Shown: positions 16,092 through 23,852, counted from the stretch's first letter. The stretch is DNA of 28,481 bases from JAHEFX01 sp964614585 (GCA_964614585.1 CAZTLW010000015.1:1-28481), one strand, 5' to 3'. Translations and numbers: made by a program. Notes: generated by a model from the letters alone, not told the origin.

Positions 16092-16493
16092 CTATCGGGA
16101 CACGGCGACCGGGGCCCGATCGGCCGACCGGCGTACCACGGCCACCGCCACCACCCCGAGCAGCCAGGTTGCCAGCGCCAGCGCCGTGTGGACCAGCCGG
16201 AACCCGAGCGTGTTCGGTTCGGTCCACACGTTGAACAACGACCGCGACCAGGTGACGAGGCCCACCGCCAGATAGGCCCATGCGAGGGTCAGGGCGACGG
16301 GGCGCCGCCGCACCAGGCCGATGCCCACGGCCAGCACCGCGGCACCGACCGCCAACGACCCGCCGATGCGGAACCAGTTCCACGGGTCGGCGGTCTCGGC
16401 GTCGGTGAGCAGCGAGATCCGACCGCCCCACGACACGAACTGCCAGATGCCGGCGGCGACGAGGGCCAGACGGGCGGTGGTGGTGAGCGTCAT
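16092..16493 (-). CDS. Hypothetical four-helix membrane protein
   Basis: A 133-aa protein made almost wholly of four hydrophobic segments: TTTARLALVAAGIWQFVSW, WFRIGGSLAVGAAVLAVGIGL, ALTLAWAYLAVGLVTWSRSLF and TALALATWLLGVVAVAVV. Its ATG overlaps the stop of the ABC permease (ATGA), so it is the last gene of the hydrolase-ABC exporter operon and is likely coupled to it. It could be an accessory membrane component; no family recognised. Confidence 0.75.
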   Translation of the reverse strand: MTLTTTARLALVAAGIWQFVSWGGRISLLTDAETADPWNWFRIGGSLAVGAAVLAVGIGLVRRRPVALTLAWAYLAVGLVTWSRSLFNVWTEPNTLGFRLVHTALALATWLLGVVAVAVVRRSADRAPVAVSR

Positions 16494-17206
16494 CGTTCCT
16501 CCCACGTGAACAGTCTCGCAGCCGCCAGCGGAGCCGCCACCGCCCAGGCGACGAGCACGATCCAATCGGTGGTGGTGACCGCACCGACGCCAGTTGCCCA
16601 CCGGAACGCGGCGACGAGGGGCGCCACCGGGAGCAGTTGGCTGATCCCGGCCACCGCGGCGGGCAGCCGGTCGAGCGGGACGATGATGTCGCCGATGCCG
16701 AGGAACAGGAAGTAGAGGCCGTTGGCGAGCGCCAGGGTCGCCTCGGCCCGGAGGCGACCCGCGAGGATCATGGCGAGCCCGGCCGGCCCCGCAGTGCCGA
16801 GCACGTAGGCCACCGCGAACCCCGCCCATCGGACGTCGGGCGACCAGTCGAAGGCGAGGGCGGCCACCGCCCAGAGCAGGGCGATCTGGACCACCTCGAC
16901 CACCGCCACCGCCGCCGTCTTGGCCGCGATGAGCGTGAGACGCGACACCGGGGTGGCCCCGAAGCGCTTGAGCACCCGGTACTTGCGCTCGAAGCCGGTG
17001 GCGACGGCCAGCCCCACGAAGGCCGCCGAGACCAGCGACAGGGCGAACAGGGCCGGGACGAACTCGTCGATGTCGATGTCGAGCAGGTCGGTGGCCCCGA
17101 AGAAGAGCAGCAGGCCGAGCGGGATGAGGAACGTGAGCAGCACCGACTCGCCCCGACGAAGGGTGATGCGCAGCTCCTGGGCGGCGATGGCGGTGAAGCC
17201 GGTCAT
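16490..17206 (-). CDS. ABC-2 type transporter permease
   Basis: A 238-aa permease of the ABC-2 export family with about six transmembrane helices. The start MTGFTAIAAQELRITLRRGESVLLTFLIPLGLLLFF and the internal FERKYRVLKRFGATPVSRLTLIAAK are classic for this family: the segment before the third helix touches the ATPase. Further helices are VVEVVQIALLWAVAALAF, AVAYVLGTAGPAGLAMILAG and LFLGIGDIIVPLDRLP. It overlaps the ATPase gene upstream and the 133-aa membrane gene downstream, each by ATGA. It should form a dimeric exporter with the ATPase; the substrate (drug, lipid or other) is not shown by sequence. Confidence 0.9.
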   Translation of the reverse strand: MTGFTAIAAQELRITLRRGESVLLTFLIPLGLLLFFGATDLLDIDIDEFVPALFALSLVSAAFVGLAVATGFERKYRVLKRFGATPVSRLTLIAAKTAAVAVVEVVQIALLWAVAALAFDWSPDVRWAGFAVAYVLGTAGPAGLAMILAGRLRAEATLALANGLYFLFLGIGDIIVPLDRLPAAVAGISQLLPVAPLVAAFRWATGVGAVTTTDWIVLVAWAVAAPLAAARLFTWEER

Positions 17207-18129
17207 GGCGCCGACGGCTCCGCCGGTTCGGCGACGGATCCCCCGGCCACCTCCAGGAAGACCTCCTCGAGCCCGGCGGCGCCGGCCCGCAGCTCGGTCA
17301 GGAGGACGCCTTCGGCCGCCGCCCAGGCGGTGACCGCCACCATGACGGCCGGGGTGGCCTCCACGTCGATCTCGTACCGGTGGCCGCCGAGGTGGCGGGT
17401 CGGCGCCCCGACGGCGTGGGCGACGGCATCCGCCTCGACCGGCCGGTCGGCCGTGAACCGCACCCGGCCGGCGGCGGCGACGAGTTCGGCGGGGCTGCCC
17501 TCGGCGAGGAGTCGACCGTGGTTCACGATCCCGACCCGATCGGCGAGGTGCTCGGCTTCCTCCAGGTAGTGGGTCGTCAGCACGACCGTCACACCCTCGG
17601 AGGCGAGTCGCTGGATCGTCTCCCACGTGGTCCGACGAGCCATCGGGTCGAGCCCGGCGGTGGGCTCGTCGAGGAACACGAGGTCGGGGCGACCGACCAG
17701 GGCGACCGCCAGCGAGAGTCGCTGCTGCTGGCCCCCCGACAGGCGCCGCTGGAGGGTGCGGGCGTGGTCGGTGAGCCCCACGAGCTCGAGGAGCTCGTCG
17801 GGGTCGGCGGGGTCGTCGTGGAAGGCGGCGAAGAGCCGGATGATCTCCCCGACCCGGGCACCCGGGTAGAGCCCTCCGTCCTGGAGCATGACGCCGACCC
17901 GCCGGTGCAGCGCCTCGGGATCCCGGGCGGGGTCGATGCCGAGCACGGCCACCTCCCCGGCGTCGCGGGATCGCAGTCCTTCGAGGATCTCGATCGTCGT
18001 GGTCTTGCCGGCGCCGTTCGGCCCCAACAGGGCGTACGTCTCACCGGGCTCGATCGCGAGGTCGAGGCCGTCGACCGCGACCAGGGGCCCGTAGCGCTTC
18101 ACGAGCCCGACCACCTCGATGGCGCTCAT
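17203..18129 (-). CDS. ABC transporter ATP-binding protein (export, DRA family)
   Basis: A 308-aa ATPase. Walker A is GPNGAGKTT (36-44), the signature is LSGGQQQR (130-137), Walker B is LVFLDEPTAGLDP (150-162), and the H-loop lies in VVLTTHYLEEAEHLADRVG. The C-terminal extension of about 90 residues (EIDVEATPAVMVAVTAWAAAE to LEEVFLEVAGG) is typical of DrrA/NodI-type exporters with an ABC-2 permease. The ATG overlaps the hydrolase stop (ATGA) and the stop overlaps the permease start, so the three are translated in a coupled series. Drug or lipid efflux is the usual family role; the actual cargo is unknown. Confidence 0.93.
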   Translation of the reverse strand: MSAIEVVGLVKRYGPLVAVDGLDLAIEPGETYALLGPNGAGKTTTIEILEGLRSRDAGEVAVLGIDPARDPEALHRRVGVMLQDGGLYPGARVGEIIRLFAAFHDDPADPDELLELVGLTDHARTLQRRLSGGQQQRLSLAVALVGRPDLVFLDEPTAGLDPMARRTTWETIQRLASEGVTVVLTTHYLEEAEHLADRVGIVNHGRLLAEGSPAELVAAAGRVRFTADRPVEADAVAHAVGAPTRHLGGHRYEIDVEATPAVMVAVTAWAAAEGVLLTELRAGAAGLEEVFLEVAGGSVAEPAEPSAP

Positions 18130-19046
18130 CGGAGGAACGAGGCGATGGCGTCGGCGTACACGTCGGCGTGGGTGAGCGGTCCTGCGTGGTGGGCGCCGAC
18201 GACCTCGACGACCCGGGCGTCGGGGATCCGGGCGGCGAGCTCGTACTGGGCGCGGGTGGCGAGCACCTCGTCGGCCGTGTTGATGATGACGAGCACGGGT
18301 ATGGCGAGGTCGCCGATCCACTCGGAGGAGTCCCAACGGGCGACGGCGGCGCCCGCCTCCCAGTAGAGGTCGGGGTCGCGGGACGCGTGCTGGGTCCACG
18401 CCCACCGGCGGTGCTCGGGCGCCACGGCGCCCTGTCGGACCAGCCAACTGGTGCGCCCCGCCGTGTGGAAGGTGCGGGTGAGCCGCTCGGCCGCCCGCAC
18501 GACGGCGATGGCGACCGGCGCCACGCGCTGGGCGATCCCGCCGAGGTTCGGCGGTGTCGAGGCGGTCCCGGCGAGGACCAGTCGACGGACGAGGTCGGGA
18601 CGACGGCGGGCGAGCTCCTCGGCCACCATCCCGCCCATCGAGTACCCGACCACGTCGACGGCACCCAGGCCCAGCGTCTCGATGAGCCCGGCCATCTCGT
18701 CGGCGACGTCGGCGATCTCGAAGGGGCCGCGAACGACGTCGGTCTTGCCGGTGTTGCGGTTGTCGGGGGCGATCACCCGGAATCGGTCGCTGAGGCGGGG
18801 GATGATCCGGTGGAAGACGACGAGCGAGTGGTCGCCCCACCCATGGATCAGGAGCACCGGTGGGGCGTCGGGAGGGCCTGCCTCCCGGAAGAAGACCTCG
18901 AGGTCGTCGACGAACACGGTGCGTCCCGGCAGCCGCAGGGGATGGCTCTGGGGCTGGTCGAAACGGGGCACCCGTTCCCGGCGCAGGAGCAGGAACAGGA
19001 GCCACCCGAGCCAGGCGAGGCCGAGGCGGGCGAGGAGACGGCGCAT
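18126..19046 (-). CDS. Alpha/beta hydrolase, membrane-anchored
   Basis: A 306-aa alpha/beta-fold hydrolase. Residues 5-21 are a hydrophobic anchor (LARLGLAWLGWLLFLLL). The oxyanion motif is LLIHGWGDH (65-73), the nucleophile elbow GYSMGG gives Ser136, the acid is probably Asp259 (NTADEV) and the base His286 or His287 (GAHHAG). It heads the operon with the ABC exporter (stop overlaps ATPase start). The hydrolase may therefore act on something the exporter moves, but this is context only. Upstream on the minus strand TGGCACAAT, an extended -10, ends 6 nt before the ATG, suggesting a leaderless start. Esterase, lipase or haloperoxidase-like activities are all possible. Confidence 0.88.
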   Translation of the reverse strand: MRRLLARLGLAWLGWLLFLLLRRERVPRFDQPQSHPLRLPGRTVFVDDLEVFFREAGPPDAPPVLLIHGWGDHSLVVFHRIIPRLSDRFRVIAPDNRNTGKTDVVRGPFEIADVADEMAGLIETLGLGAVDVVGYSMGGMVAEELARRRPDLVRRLVLAGTASTPPNLGGIAQRVAPVAIAVVRAAERLTRTFHTAGRTSWLVRQGAVAPEHRRWAWTQHASRDPDLYWEAGAAVARWDSSEWIGDLAIPVLVIINTADEVLATRAQYELAARIPDARVVEVVGAHHAGPLTHADVYADAIASFLR

Positions 19047-19073
19047 GCCGCGATTGTGCCAGCCGGACCGGGG

Positions 19074-19499
19074 CTATCCGCCGAGGTCGTCCACCGCGAA
19101 GACGTGGTCCGCGACCACCTCGCCACCAAGCAGGTGCTCCACGATGATCCGATCGGCGACCTCCGGTGTCACCGAGTGGTACCAGACCCCGTCGGGGTAG
19201 ACGACGGCGATGGGTCCCCGCTCGCAGATGCGGAGGCAGTCGACCTTCGTGCGCAGCACGTGCCCGGTGCCGGGCTCCACCGGCTCGGCCGGGCGGGCCT
19301 CGTCGCCGTACCAGGGGGGCGGCGACGTGGCGAGGTCCAACTGCTTGAGGCGAGCCTTGACGTGGCGCCAGGTCTCGTTGGTCTCGGCCACGGGCGCACA
19401 GCGGGGGTTCGTCTGGTCGGCGCAGAGGAACAGGTGGCGACGCAGCGTGCCGGTGCCGATCGAGAGGCCGGCGGCGATCGCCTCGAGGCGGTCGGTCAT
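19074..19499 (-). CDS. Thioredoxin-like [2Fe-2S] ferredoxin
   Basis: A 141-aa protein of the thioredoxin-like [2Fe-2S] ferredoxin family (related to the NuoE ferredoxin fold). Cysteines at the expected spacing are Cys26 and Cys34 (LFLCADQTNPRCAP), then Cys88 and Cys92 (VDCLRICERGP). The family's closing motif is VVYPDGVWYHSVTPEVADRIIVEHL. It lies 79 nt after selD on the same strand, separated by palindromes, so it may or may not be co-transcribed. The electron partner is unknown. ATG at 19499 was chosen because it yields the usual family N-terminus; no Shine-Dalgarno is obvious. Confidence 0.87.
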   Translation of the reverse strand: MTDRLEAIAAGLSIGTGTLRRHLFLCADQTNPRCAPVAETNETWRHVKARLKQLDLATSPPPWYGDEARPAEPVEPGTGHVLRTKVDCLRICERGPIAVVYPDGVWYHSVTPEVADRIIVEHLLGGEVVADHVFAVDDLGG

Positions 19500-19513
19500 G
19501 GGAGGAACCCGGA

Positions 19514-19553
19514 CCGCGGTACCGCGGAACCACGGAACTCGACGAGGGTCGAG
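19514..19553. repeat. Palindrome pair between selD and ferredoxin genes
   Basis: A perfect 14-bp palindrome CCGCGGTACCGCGG (19514-19527) and a hairpin CTCGAC-gagg-GTCGAG (19538-19553) lie in the 79-nt gap. On the minus strand the latter could form the 3' end of the selD transcript; there is no U-tract. The palindrome contains GGTACC, as does the repeat region at 6535-6628. Confidence 0.5.
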
Positions 19554-19578
19554 AAGGCCACGGTGCGGCCGTGCTGAG

Positions 19579-20601
19579 TCATCGGACCGCGATCCGTCCG
19601 GGATCGCCGTCGACCAGGCGGCCGATGACCACGCCACCGATCTCCGCCAGCGGGGCCTCGGATCCGGGGGGCACCGCCACGAGCAGGCCACCGCTCGTCT
19701 GGGCGTCGGTGAGGATGACCTCGGTGGTCGGGTCCACGTCGAAGGTCGTGTAGGCGGTGGCAGCGGCACGGTTTCGGTCGCTGCCGCCGGGGACGACGCC
19801 GGCGGCGGCGAGGTCGCCGATCCCGTCGAGCACCGGGGTCGCCGCCGCGTCGACCTCGGCGGCGACCCCGGACGCCTCGGCGAGCTCGTGGAGGTGGCCG
19901 ACCAGCCCGAACCCGGTGACGTCGGTGGCGGCCGACGCCCGGGAGGCGTGGGCGGCGGCGGCGGCGTCACGGTTGAGGCGGCACATGAGCTCGACGACCG
20001 TGGCCTCGAGCCCATCGGGGGCGACCCCCCGCTTCACCGCGGTGGTGGCGATGCCGATCCCGAGCGCCTTGGTGAGCACGAGGAGGTCGCCGGGGCGGCC
20101 TCCCGACGATCGCAGGAGCCGATCGGGGGCCACGATCCCGGTCACGGCGAAACCGTACTGCGGCTCGGGGGCGTCGATCGAGTGGCCGCCCACCACCGTG
20201 CACCCGGCCTCGGCCATGACGGCGAGCCCACCCTCGACGACTCGGGCCGCCGCCTCGAACGGGAGGGTGTCGCGTGGCCAGCCGACGAGTTGCAGGGCGG
20301 TGAGGGGCTCGGCGCCCATCGCATAGATGTCGCCAAGGGCGTTGGCGGCGGTGACCCGGCCCCAGTCGAATGGGTCGTCGACGACGGGGGTGAAGAAGTC
20401 CACCGTCTGGACCAGCAGGTCGCCCGAGGGCGCGCGGAACACCCCGGCGTCGTCGGGGACGCCGAGGCCCACCACGAGGTCGGGGTGGGAGGTGGCGGGT
20501 GAGGTGTGCAACGGCGCCAGGACCTGGGCCAGCTCGGTCGCCCCGAGCTTGCACGCTCAGCCGGCGCCGTGGCTGTGGGCCGTGAGCTTCAGGTGATCCA
20601 T
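19579..20601 (-). CDS. selD: Selenophosphate synthase, selenocysteine-containing (UGA at codon 15)
   Basis: A 340-aa SelD that makes selenophosphate from selenide and ATP. The reading frame starts at ATG 20601 and crosses an in-frame TGA at 20559-20557. The N-terminus reads MDHLKLTAHSHGAG-U-ACKLG, matching the SHGAG-C/U-x-C catalytic motif; Sec15 replaces the nucleophilic Cys and Cys17 is kept. Downstream motifs fit the family: VPDDAGVF (Asp50/51), QTVDFFTPVVDDPFDWGR, ANALGDIYAMGAEP (Asp91), GGHSIDAPEPQYGFAVTG and TDVTGFGLVGHLHELA. Ordinary gene callers would shorten it to a TTG start at 20511 and lose the active site. CACACT lies 8 nt before the ATG. Other sel genes and tRNA-Sec are not in the window, so they must be elsewhere if UGA is decoded. 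Confidence 0.93.
20528..20552 (-). promoter_or_regulatory. Candidate SECIS hairpin of selD
   Basis: On the selD mRNA, 7 nt after the UGA, AGCTCGG-GGCGA-CCGAGCT (20549-20531) forms a perfect 7-bp stem with a 5-nt G-rich loop. An A.G mismatch and two more pairs extend it. Bacterial SECIS elements lie just after the UGA inside the coding region, with G in the apical loop; the loop here begins 14 nt after UGA, slightly close compared with usual spacing. It overlaps coding sequence, so base pairing may partly be chance. Confidence 0.5.
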
Positions 20602-20859
20602 CGGCGTCAAGTGTGGCAGCCGCCCGCCGGACCGGGGGACGGCCCCACTCCGGCCAGGAGCCCACCACACGCGTTCCTGTGTCGCCCAGCCCTCACCACG
20701 AGGGGTAGGCGACACAAGAACCGGCTCGGGGGCCCGAAGGCGCCGCGCCGCCCGGGCCTCCCCTCGCTCCCGGCCTCTCCGCGCTCGGCCTCCGCTCGCT
20801 CCCGGCCTCCCGGCGCCCGCCGCCTGCCAGAATCGAACCAGCCGCCCACCGAGGTCTCG
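20602..20859. other. Divergent intergenic region between selD and the acyl-CoA dehydrogenase
   Basis: This 258-nt region holds no gene that I can support. It contains CACACT (20615-20610, minus), a candidate selD -10, and the long hairpin at 20673-20721. A pyrimidine-rich tract at about 20750-20815 carries an exact 15-bp direct repeat (CTCGCTCCCGGCCTC at 20763-20777 and 20795-20809). The minus strand of that tract is G-rich with several GGG/GG runs and could form a G-quadruplex. Confidence 0.6.
20673..20721. repeat. 49-nt near-perfect hairpin (22-bp stem, 5-nt loop)
   Basis: The outer arms GTTCCTGTGTCGCC and GGCGACACAAGAAC and the inner arms CCCTC/GAGGG form a continuous 22-bp stem. Read on the minus strand it has one C-C mismatch, two wobbles and the loop GTGGT. 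It lies about 70 bp upstream of selD and 140 bp upstream of the dehydrogenase start. It is not a tRNA: there is no T-arm or anticodon arm. It could be a dispersed palindromic element, a regulatory stem in the dehydrogenase leader, or a protein-binding site. Confidence 0.75.
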
Positions 20860-22056
20860 ATGTCCCACGCCGACACGCACCAGCTCCCCATCCACGCCCA
20901 CGACTTCCTCGAGCTCGACAGCCGCCTCACCGACCAGGAGAAGCTCATCCGGGGGACCGTCCGCGAGTGGGTGGACAAGGAGATCCAGCCCCACGTCGCC
21001 GACTGGTTCGAGGCGGGCGAACTGCCCACCACCGACCTCGCCCGCCGGATGGGCGGGCTCGGGCTCCTCGGGATGCACCTCGAGGGCTACGGCACCGCCG
21101 GCACCTCGGCGACCGAGTACGGGCTGGCCGCCCTCGAGCTGGAGGCGGCCGACTCGGGGATCCGCTCGTTCATGTCCGTCCAGGGCAGCCTGGCGATGTT
21201 CCCGATCTGGAAGTACGGGTCCGAGGAGCAGAAGGAGCGCTGGCTGCCAGGCATGGCCGCCGGCGAGCTGATCGGGTGCTTCGGGCTGACCGAGCCCGAC
21301 TCCGGCTCGGACGCCGCCAACCTGCGCACCACGGCCCGCCAGGAGCCCTCGGGCGACTGGGTGCTCAACGGCACGAAGATGTGGATCACCAACGGCACCA
21401 TCGCCGACGTGGCGGTGGTGTGGGCCCGGGCCGACGACGGCACCGTGCGCGGGTTCGTCGTGCCCACCGACACGCCCGGCTTCTCGGCGAACCCGATCAA
21501 GAAGAAGCTGTCGCTACGGGCGTCGGTCACCTCCGAGCTCGTGCTCGAGGATGTCCGCCTCCCCGCCGACGCCGTGCTCCCCGGCGTGGCCTCGATGCGT
21601 GGCCCGCTGTCGTGCCTGTCGGAAGCCCGATTCGGGATCCTCTTCGGCGCCATGGGCGCCGCCCGCACCTGCTACGAGACGGCCCTCGACTACGCCAAGG
21701 ACCGCCACGCCTTCGGCAAGCCCATCGCCGGGTTCCAGCTCACCCAGCACCGCCTGGTGGAGATGTTGGTGCGGGTGAACAAGGGCACGCTGTTGGCCCT
21801 GCACCTGGGCCGGATGAAGGACGAGGGGCGCCTCGCCCCCGCCCATGTGTCGTTCGGCAAGATGGACAACGTCCGCGAGGCACTCTGGGTCGCCCGCGAA
21901 GCCCGCTCGATGCTGGGCGGCAACGGCATCACCCTCGAGTACCCGGTGATCCGCCACATGGTCAACCTCGAGACGGTCTACACCTACGAGGGCACCCACG
22001 AGATCCACCAGCTGATCCTCGGCCAGGCGATCACGGGGGAAGCCGCCTTCTCGTGA
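20860..22056 (+). CDS. Acyl-CoA dehydrogenase, glutaryl-CoA dehydrogenase-like
   Basis: A 398-aa FAD flavoenzyme closest by motif to glutaryl-CoA dehydrogenase, which oxidises and decarboxylates glutaryl-CoA to crotonyl-CoA in lysine and aromatic catabolism. Family signs are ADSGIRSFMSVQGSLAMFPIWKYGSEEQK (in two parts, about residues 94-122), GCFGLTEPDSGSDAANL, KMWITNG, and the C-terminal TYEGTHEIHQLILGQAITG with the probable catalytic base Glu377. ATG 20860 follows CGAGG by 5 nt; the longer upstream frame is non-coding. Its stop overlaps the transporter start as GTGA. No electron-transfer flavoprotein genes are nearby. Another short-chain acyl-CoA substrate cannot be excluded. Confidence 0.92.
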   Translation: MSHADTHQLPIHAHDFLELDSRLTDQEKLIRGTVREWVDKEIQPHVADWFEAGELPTTDLARRMGGLGLLGMHLEGYGTAGTSATEYGLAALELEAADSGIRSFMSVQGSLAMFPIWKYGSEEQKERWLPGMAAGELIGCFGLTEPDSGSDAANLRTTARQEPSGDWVLNGTKMWITNGTIADVAVVWARADDGTVRGFVVPTDTPGFSANPIKKKLSLRASVTSELVLEDVRLPADAVLPGVASMRGPLSCLSEARFGILFGAMGAARTCYETALDYAKDRHAFGKPIAGFQLTQHRLVEMLVRVNKGTLLALHLGRMKDEGRLAPAHVSFGKMDNVREALWVAREARSMLGGNGITLEYPVIRHMVNLETVYTYEGTHEIHQLILGQAITGEAAFS

Positions 22057-22934
22057 ACCGCGCCGCCGTCGGCGTCGCGCTGGCGACCTTCGGCGGGATC
22101 GTCTTCGGCATCTCCGCGACGCTCGGCGGGTGGTTGACCGCCCAGATCGATCCACTGGCGGTCGGCGCCTCCCGGGTCGCCCTCGCCGGACTCTGCCTGG
22201 CCCCCCTCGCCGTCGTCCACCGGGCCGCCATCGCGCGGGCACGAGTGCCGATCGTCGTGATCGGCGTCCTGCAGGTCGCCATCAACGCCCTGCTCTTCCT
22301 CGCGATCAACCGGGTCGGAGTCGGGCCGGCCATGGGGATCCTGTTTCTGGCCCCCGTCTACGTGGTCGCCTGGGACCGGATGACCGGCCGGGCCCGGCCC
22401 CGCCCGACCACCTGGGCGGCAGTCGCCGCGGCCGTGGTCGGGGTGGCGCTCCTGGTCCAGGCGTGGGAGGTGGCGTCGCTCGATCCACTCGGACTCGGTG
22501 CCGCCTTCGCCGGCGGGTTGGGCCTGGCGACCTACCTGCGCCTGGCCGAGGACACCGGGGCCCGCATCGGTGCGCTGGCGCTGGCGAGCGGATCGCTGGC
22601 CGTGGGCGGTCTCATCGGGCTGGTGGTGGCGCGGCCCTGGACGTTCGTGGGCGACCTGGAGCCCGGGACCCTGTGGGGGCTGGTGGCACTCGGCACGGTC
22701 GCCATGGCCCTGCCGATCACCACCGAGATGGTGTCCCTGACCATGGTGCCCGCTCGCGTGGTGGGCGTCATCATCACGCTGGAACCGGTCGCCGCTGCCG
22801 CCACCGCGTGGTGGTTCCTCGACGAGTCACTCGCCGCCGTGCAGCTCGTCGGCCTCGTGCTCATCGTGGCGGCCGTGGGGGCCGTGACGTGGACGACGTC
22901 GCAGGCACGGACACAGGATCCGGTGCTGGTGTGA
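22053..22934 (+). CDS. EamA/DMT-family transporter
   Basis: A 293-aa membrane protein with ten predicted helices in two five-helix EamA halves, a family of metabolite exporters or importers. The first half begins GVALATFGGIVFGISATLGGWL and includes INRVGVGPAMGILFLAPVYVV; the second includes LPITTEMVSLTMVPARVVGVI and LEPVAAAATAWWFLDESL, the typical end of EamA domains. GTG at 22053 overlaps the dehydrogenase stop, and the stop overlaps the next GTG. The three-gene plus-strand operon (20860-23848) is thus translationally coupled. Substrate unknown. Confidence 0.9.
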   Translation: MNRAAVGVALATFGGIVFGISATLGGWLTAQIDPLAVGASRVALAGLCLAPLAVVHRAAIARARVPIVVIGVLQVAINALLFLAINRVGVGPAMGILFLAPVYVVAWDRMTGRARPRPTTWAAVAAAVVGVALLVQAWEVASLDPLGLGAAFAGGLGLATYLRLAEDTGARIGALALASGSLAVGGLIGLVVARPWTFVGDLEPGTLWGLVALGTVAMALPITTEMVSLTMVPARVVGVIITLEPVAAAATAWWFLDESLAAVQLVGLVLIVAAVGAVTWTTSQARTQDPVLV

Positions 22935-23848
22935 GCGGTCGGCTGCTCGTCGTCATCGCCGTGCTGGCAGCGGCCTGCAACCCGGGTGCTGCCGATGCCC
23001 CGGCAACCACCGAGCCAGCCGCGCCGGCGGCCGCCACCAGCCCGGACTCGATCGCCACGACCACCACCGAGGCGCCGGACACACGGGGCATGGTCATCGA
23101 CCCACCCACATCGACCACCACCATCCCTCAGCCGATCACCACGACCACCTCGCCGCCGAATCCGACCACGACCTCCACGAGCACCACCACCGAGCCGGCG
23201 CCGCCAACCACCATCGAGACACCACCGCCGACCACCACCGGGACCTCGGCCCCGACCACCACCGTCCCACCGCCGACCACCACCACGACCACCACCACGA
23301 CGATGCCCGGGATCGCCGCGGTCACCGCCGCCGACCTCGGCTCGTCGTGGCGGCCGGGGTGCCCGGTCGACCCCGCCGACCTGGCGGCCGTCACCGTCCG
23401 ACACCTGACGTTCGAGGGCAGCGCCGCCGAGGGGACGATCGTCGTCCACGCCGACGTGGCCGCCGACGTGCGAGCCGTCTTCGCACGGCTGTGGGAGATC
23501 GGGTTCCCGATCTCCCAGGTGGTCCCGGTCGATCGGTTCGGCTCGTCGGACGACGCCTCCATGGCCGCCAACAACACCTCGGGCTTCAACTGCCGACTGA
23601 CGACAGGTGGCAGCCGGTGGTCGGAGCACGCGTACGGACGGGCGATCGACGTGAACCCGATCCAGAATCCCTACGTACGAGGGGCCACGATCCTGCCCCC
23701 GGCCGGCTCGACCTACGTCGATCGATCGGTCACCCAGCCGGGGATGGTCACTCCGGAGGTCGTGGCGGCATTCGCCGCCGTCGGCTGGTCATGGGGTGGT
23801 CACTGGTCGAGCCCCGACTACCAGCACTTCTCCACGTCCGGCCGCTGA
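22931..23848 (+). CDS. M15-family peptidase lipoprotein (VanY/endolysin-like)
   Basis: A 305-aa lipoprotein: lipobox LAAAC with Cys16, then a Thr/Pro-rich linker from about residue 22 to 126 with runs of Thr. The C-terminal domain is an M15 metallopeptidase, a cell-wall D-Ala-D-Ala carboxypeptidase or L-Ala-D-Glu endopeptidase type: SEHAYGRAIDVNP supplies His233 and Asp240, and WSWGGHWSSPDYQHF supplies His298 as zinc ligands. It would be anchored outside the membrane and work on peptidoglycan. GTG 22931 overlaps the transporter stop. It faces the amidase lipoprotein at 23853 with only 4 nt between the two stops: two wall hydrolases converge here. Confidence 0.9.
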   Translation: MSGRLLVVIAVLAAACNPGAADAPATTEPAAPAAATSPDSIATTTTEAPDTRGMVIDPPTSTTTIPQPITTTTSPPNPTTTSTSTTTEPAPPTTIETPPPTTTGTSAPTTTVPPPTTTTTTTTTMPGIAAVTAADLGSSWRPGCPVDPADLAAVTVRHLTFEGSAAEGTIVVHADVAADVRAVFARLWEIGFPISQVVPVDRFGSSDDASMAANNTSGFNCRLTTGGSRWSEHAYGRAIDVNPIQNPYVRGATILPPAGSTYVDRSVTQPGMVTPEVVAAFAAVGWSWGGHWSSPDYQHFSTSGR

Positions 23849-23852
23849 GGGG

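Noticed and set aside
14829..16715. 628-codon plus-strand open frame
   Set aside because: It is antisense to the HisA-like, carbonic anhydrase and membrane genes and shows no recognisable protein features.
20673..20721. Long hairpin as a SECIS for selD
   Set aside because: Bacterial SECIS elements lie directly downstream of the UGA in the coding sequence; this hairpin is upstream of the selD start.
20810..20900. Possible tRNA (including tRNA-Sec) because the minus strand has GGTTCGATTC at about 20841-20832
   Set aside because: The T-stem would need two wobbles, no acceptor strand or anticodon arm could be matched, and the required 5' part would lie within the dehydrogenase coding region.
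23041..23300. Repetitive ACC-rich tract as a DNA repeat or CRISPR-like array
   Set aside because: It is the Thr/Pro linker of a lipoprotein coding sequence; there is no regular repeat-spacer layout.
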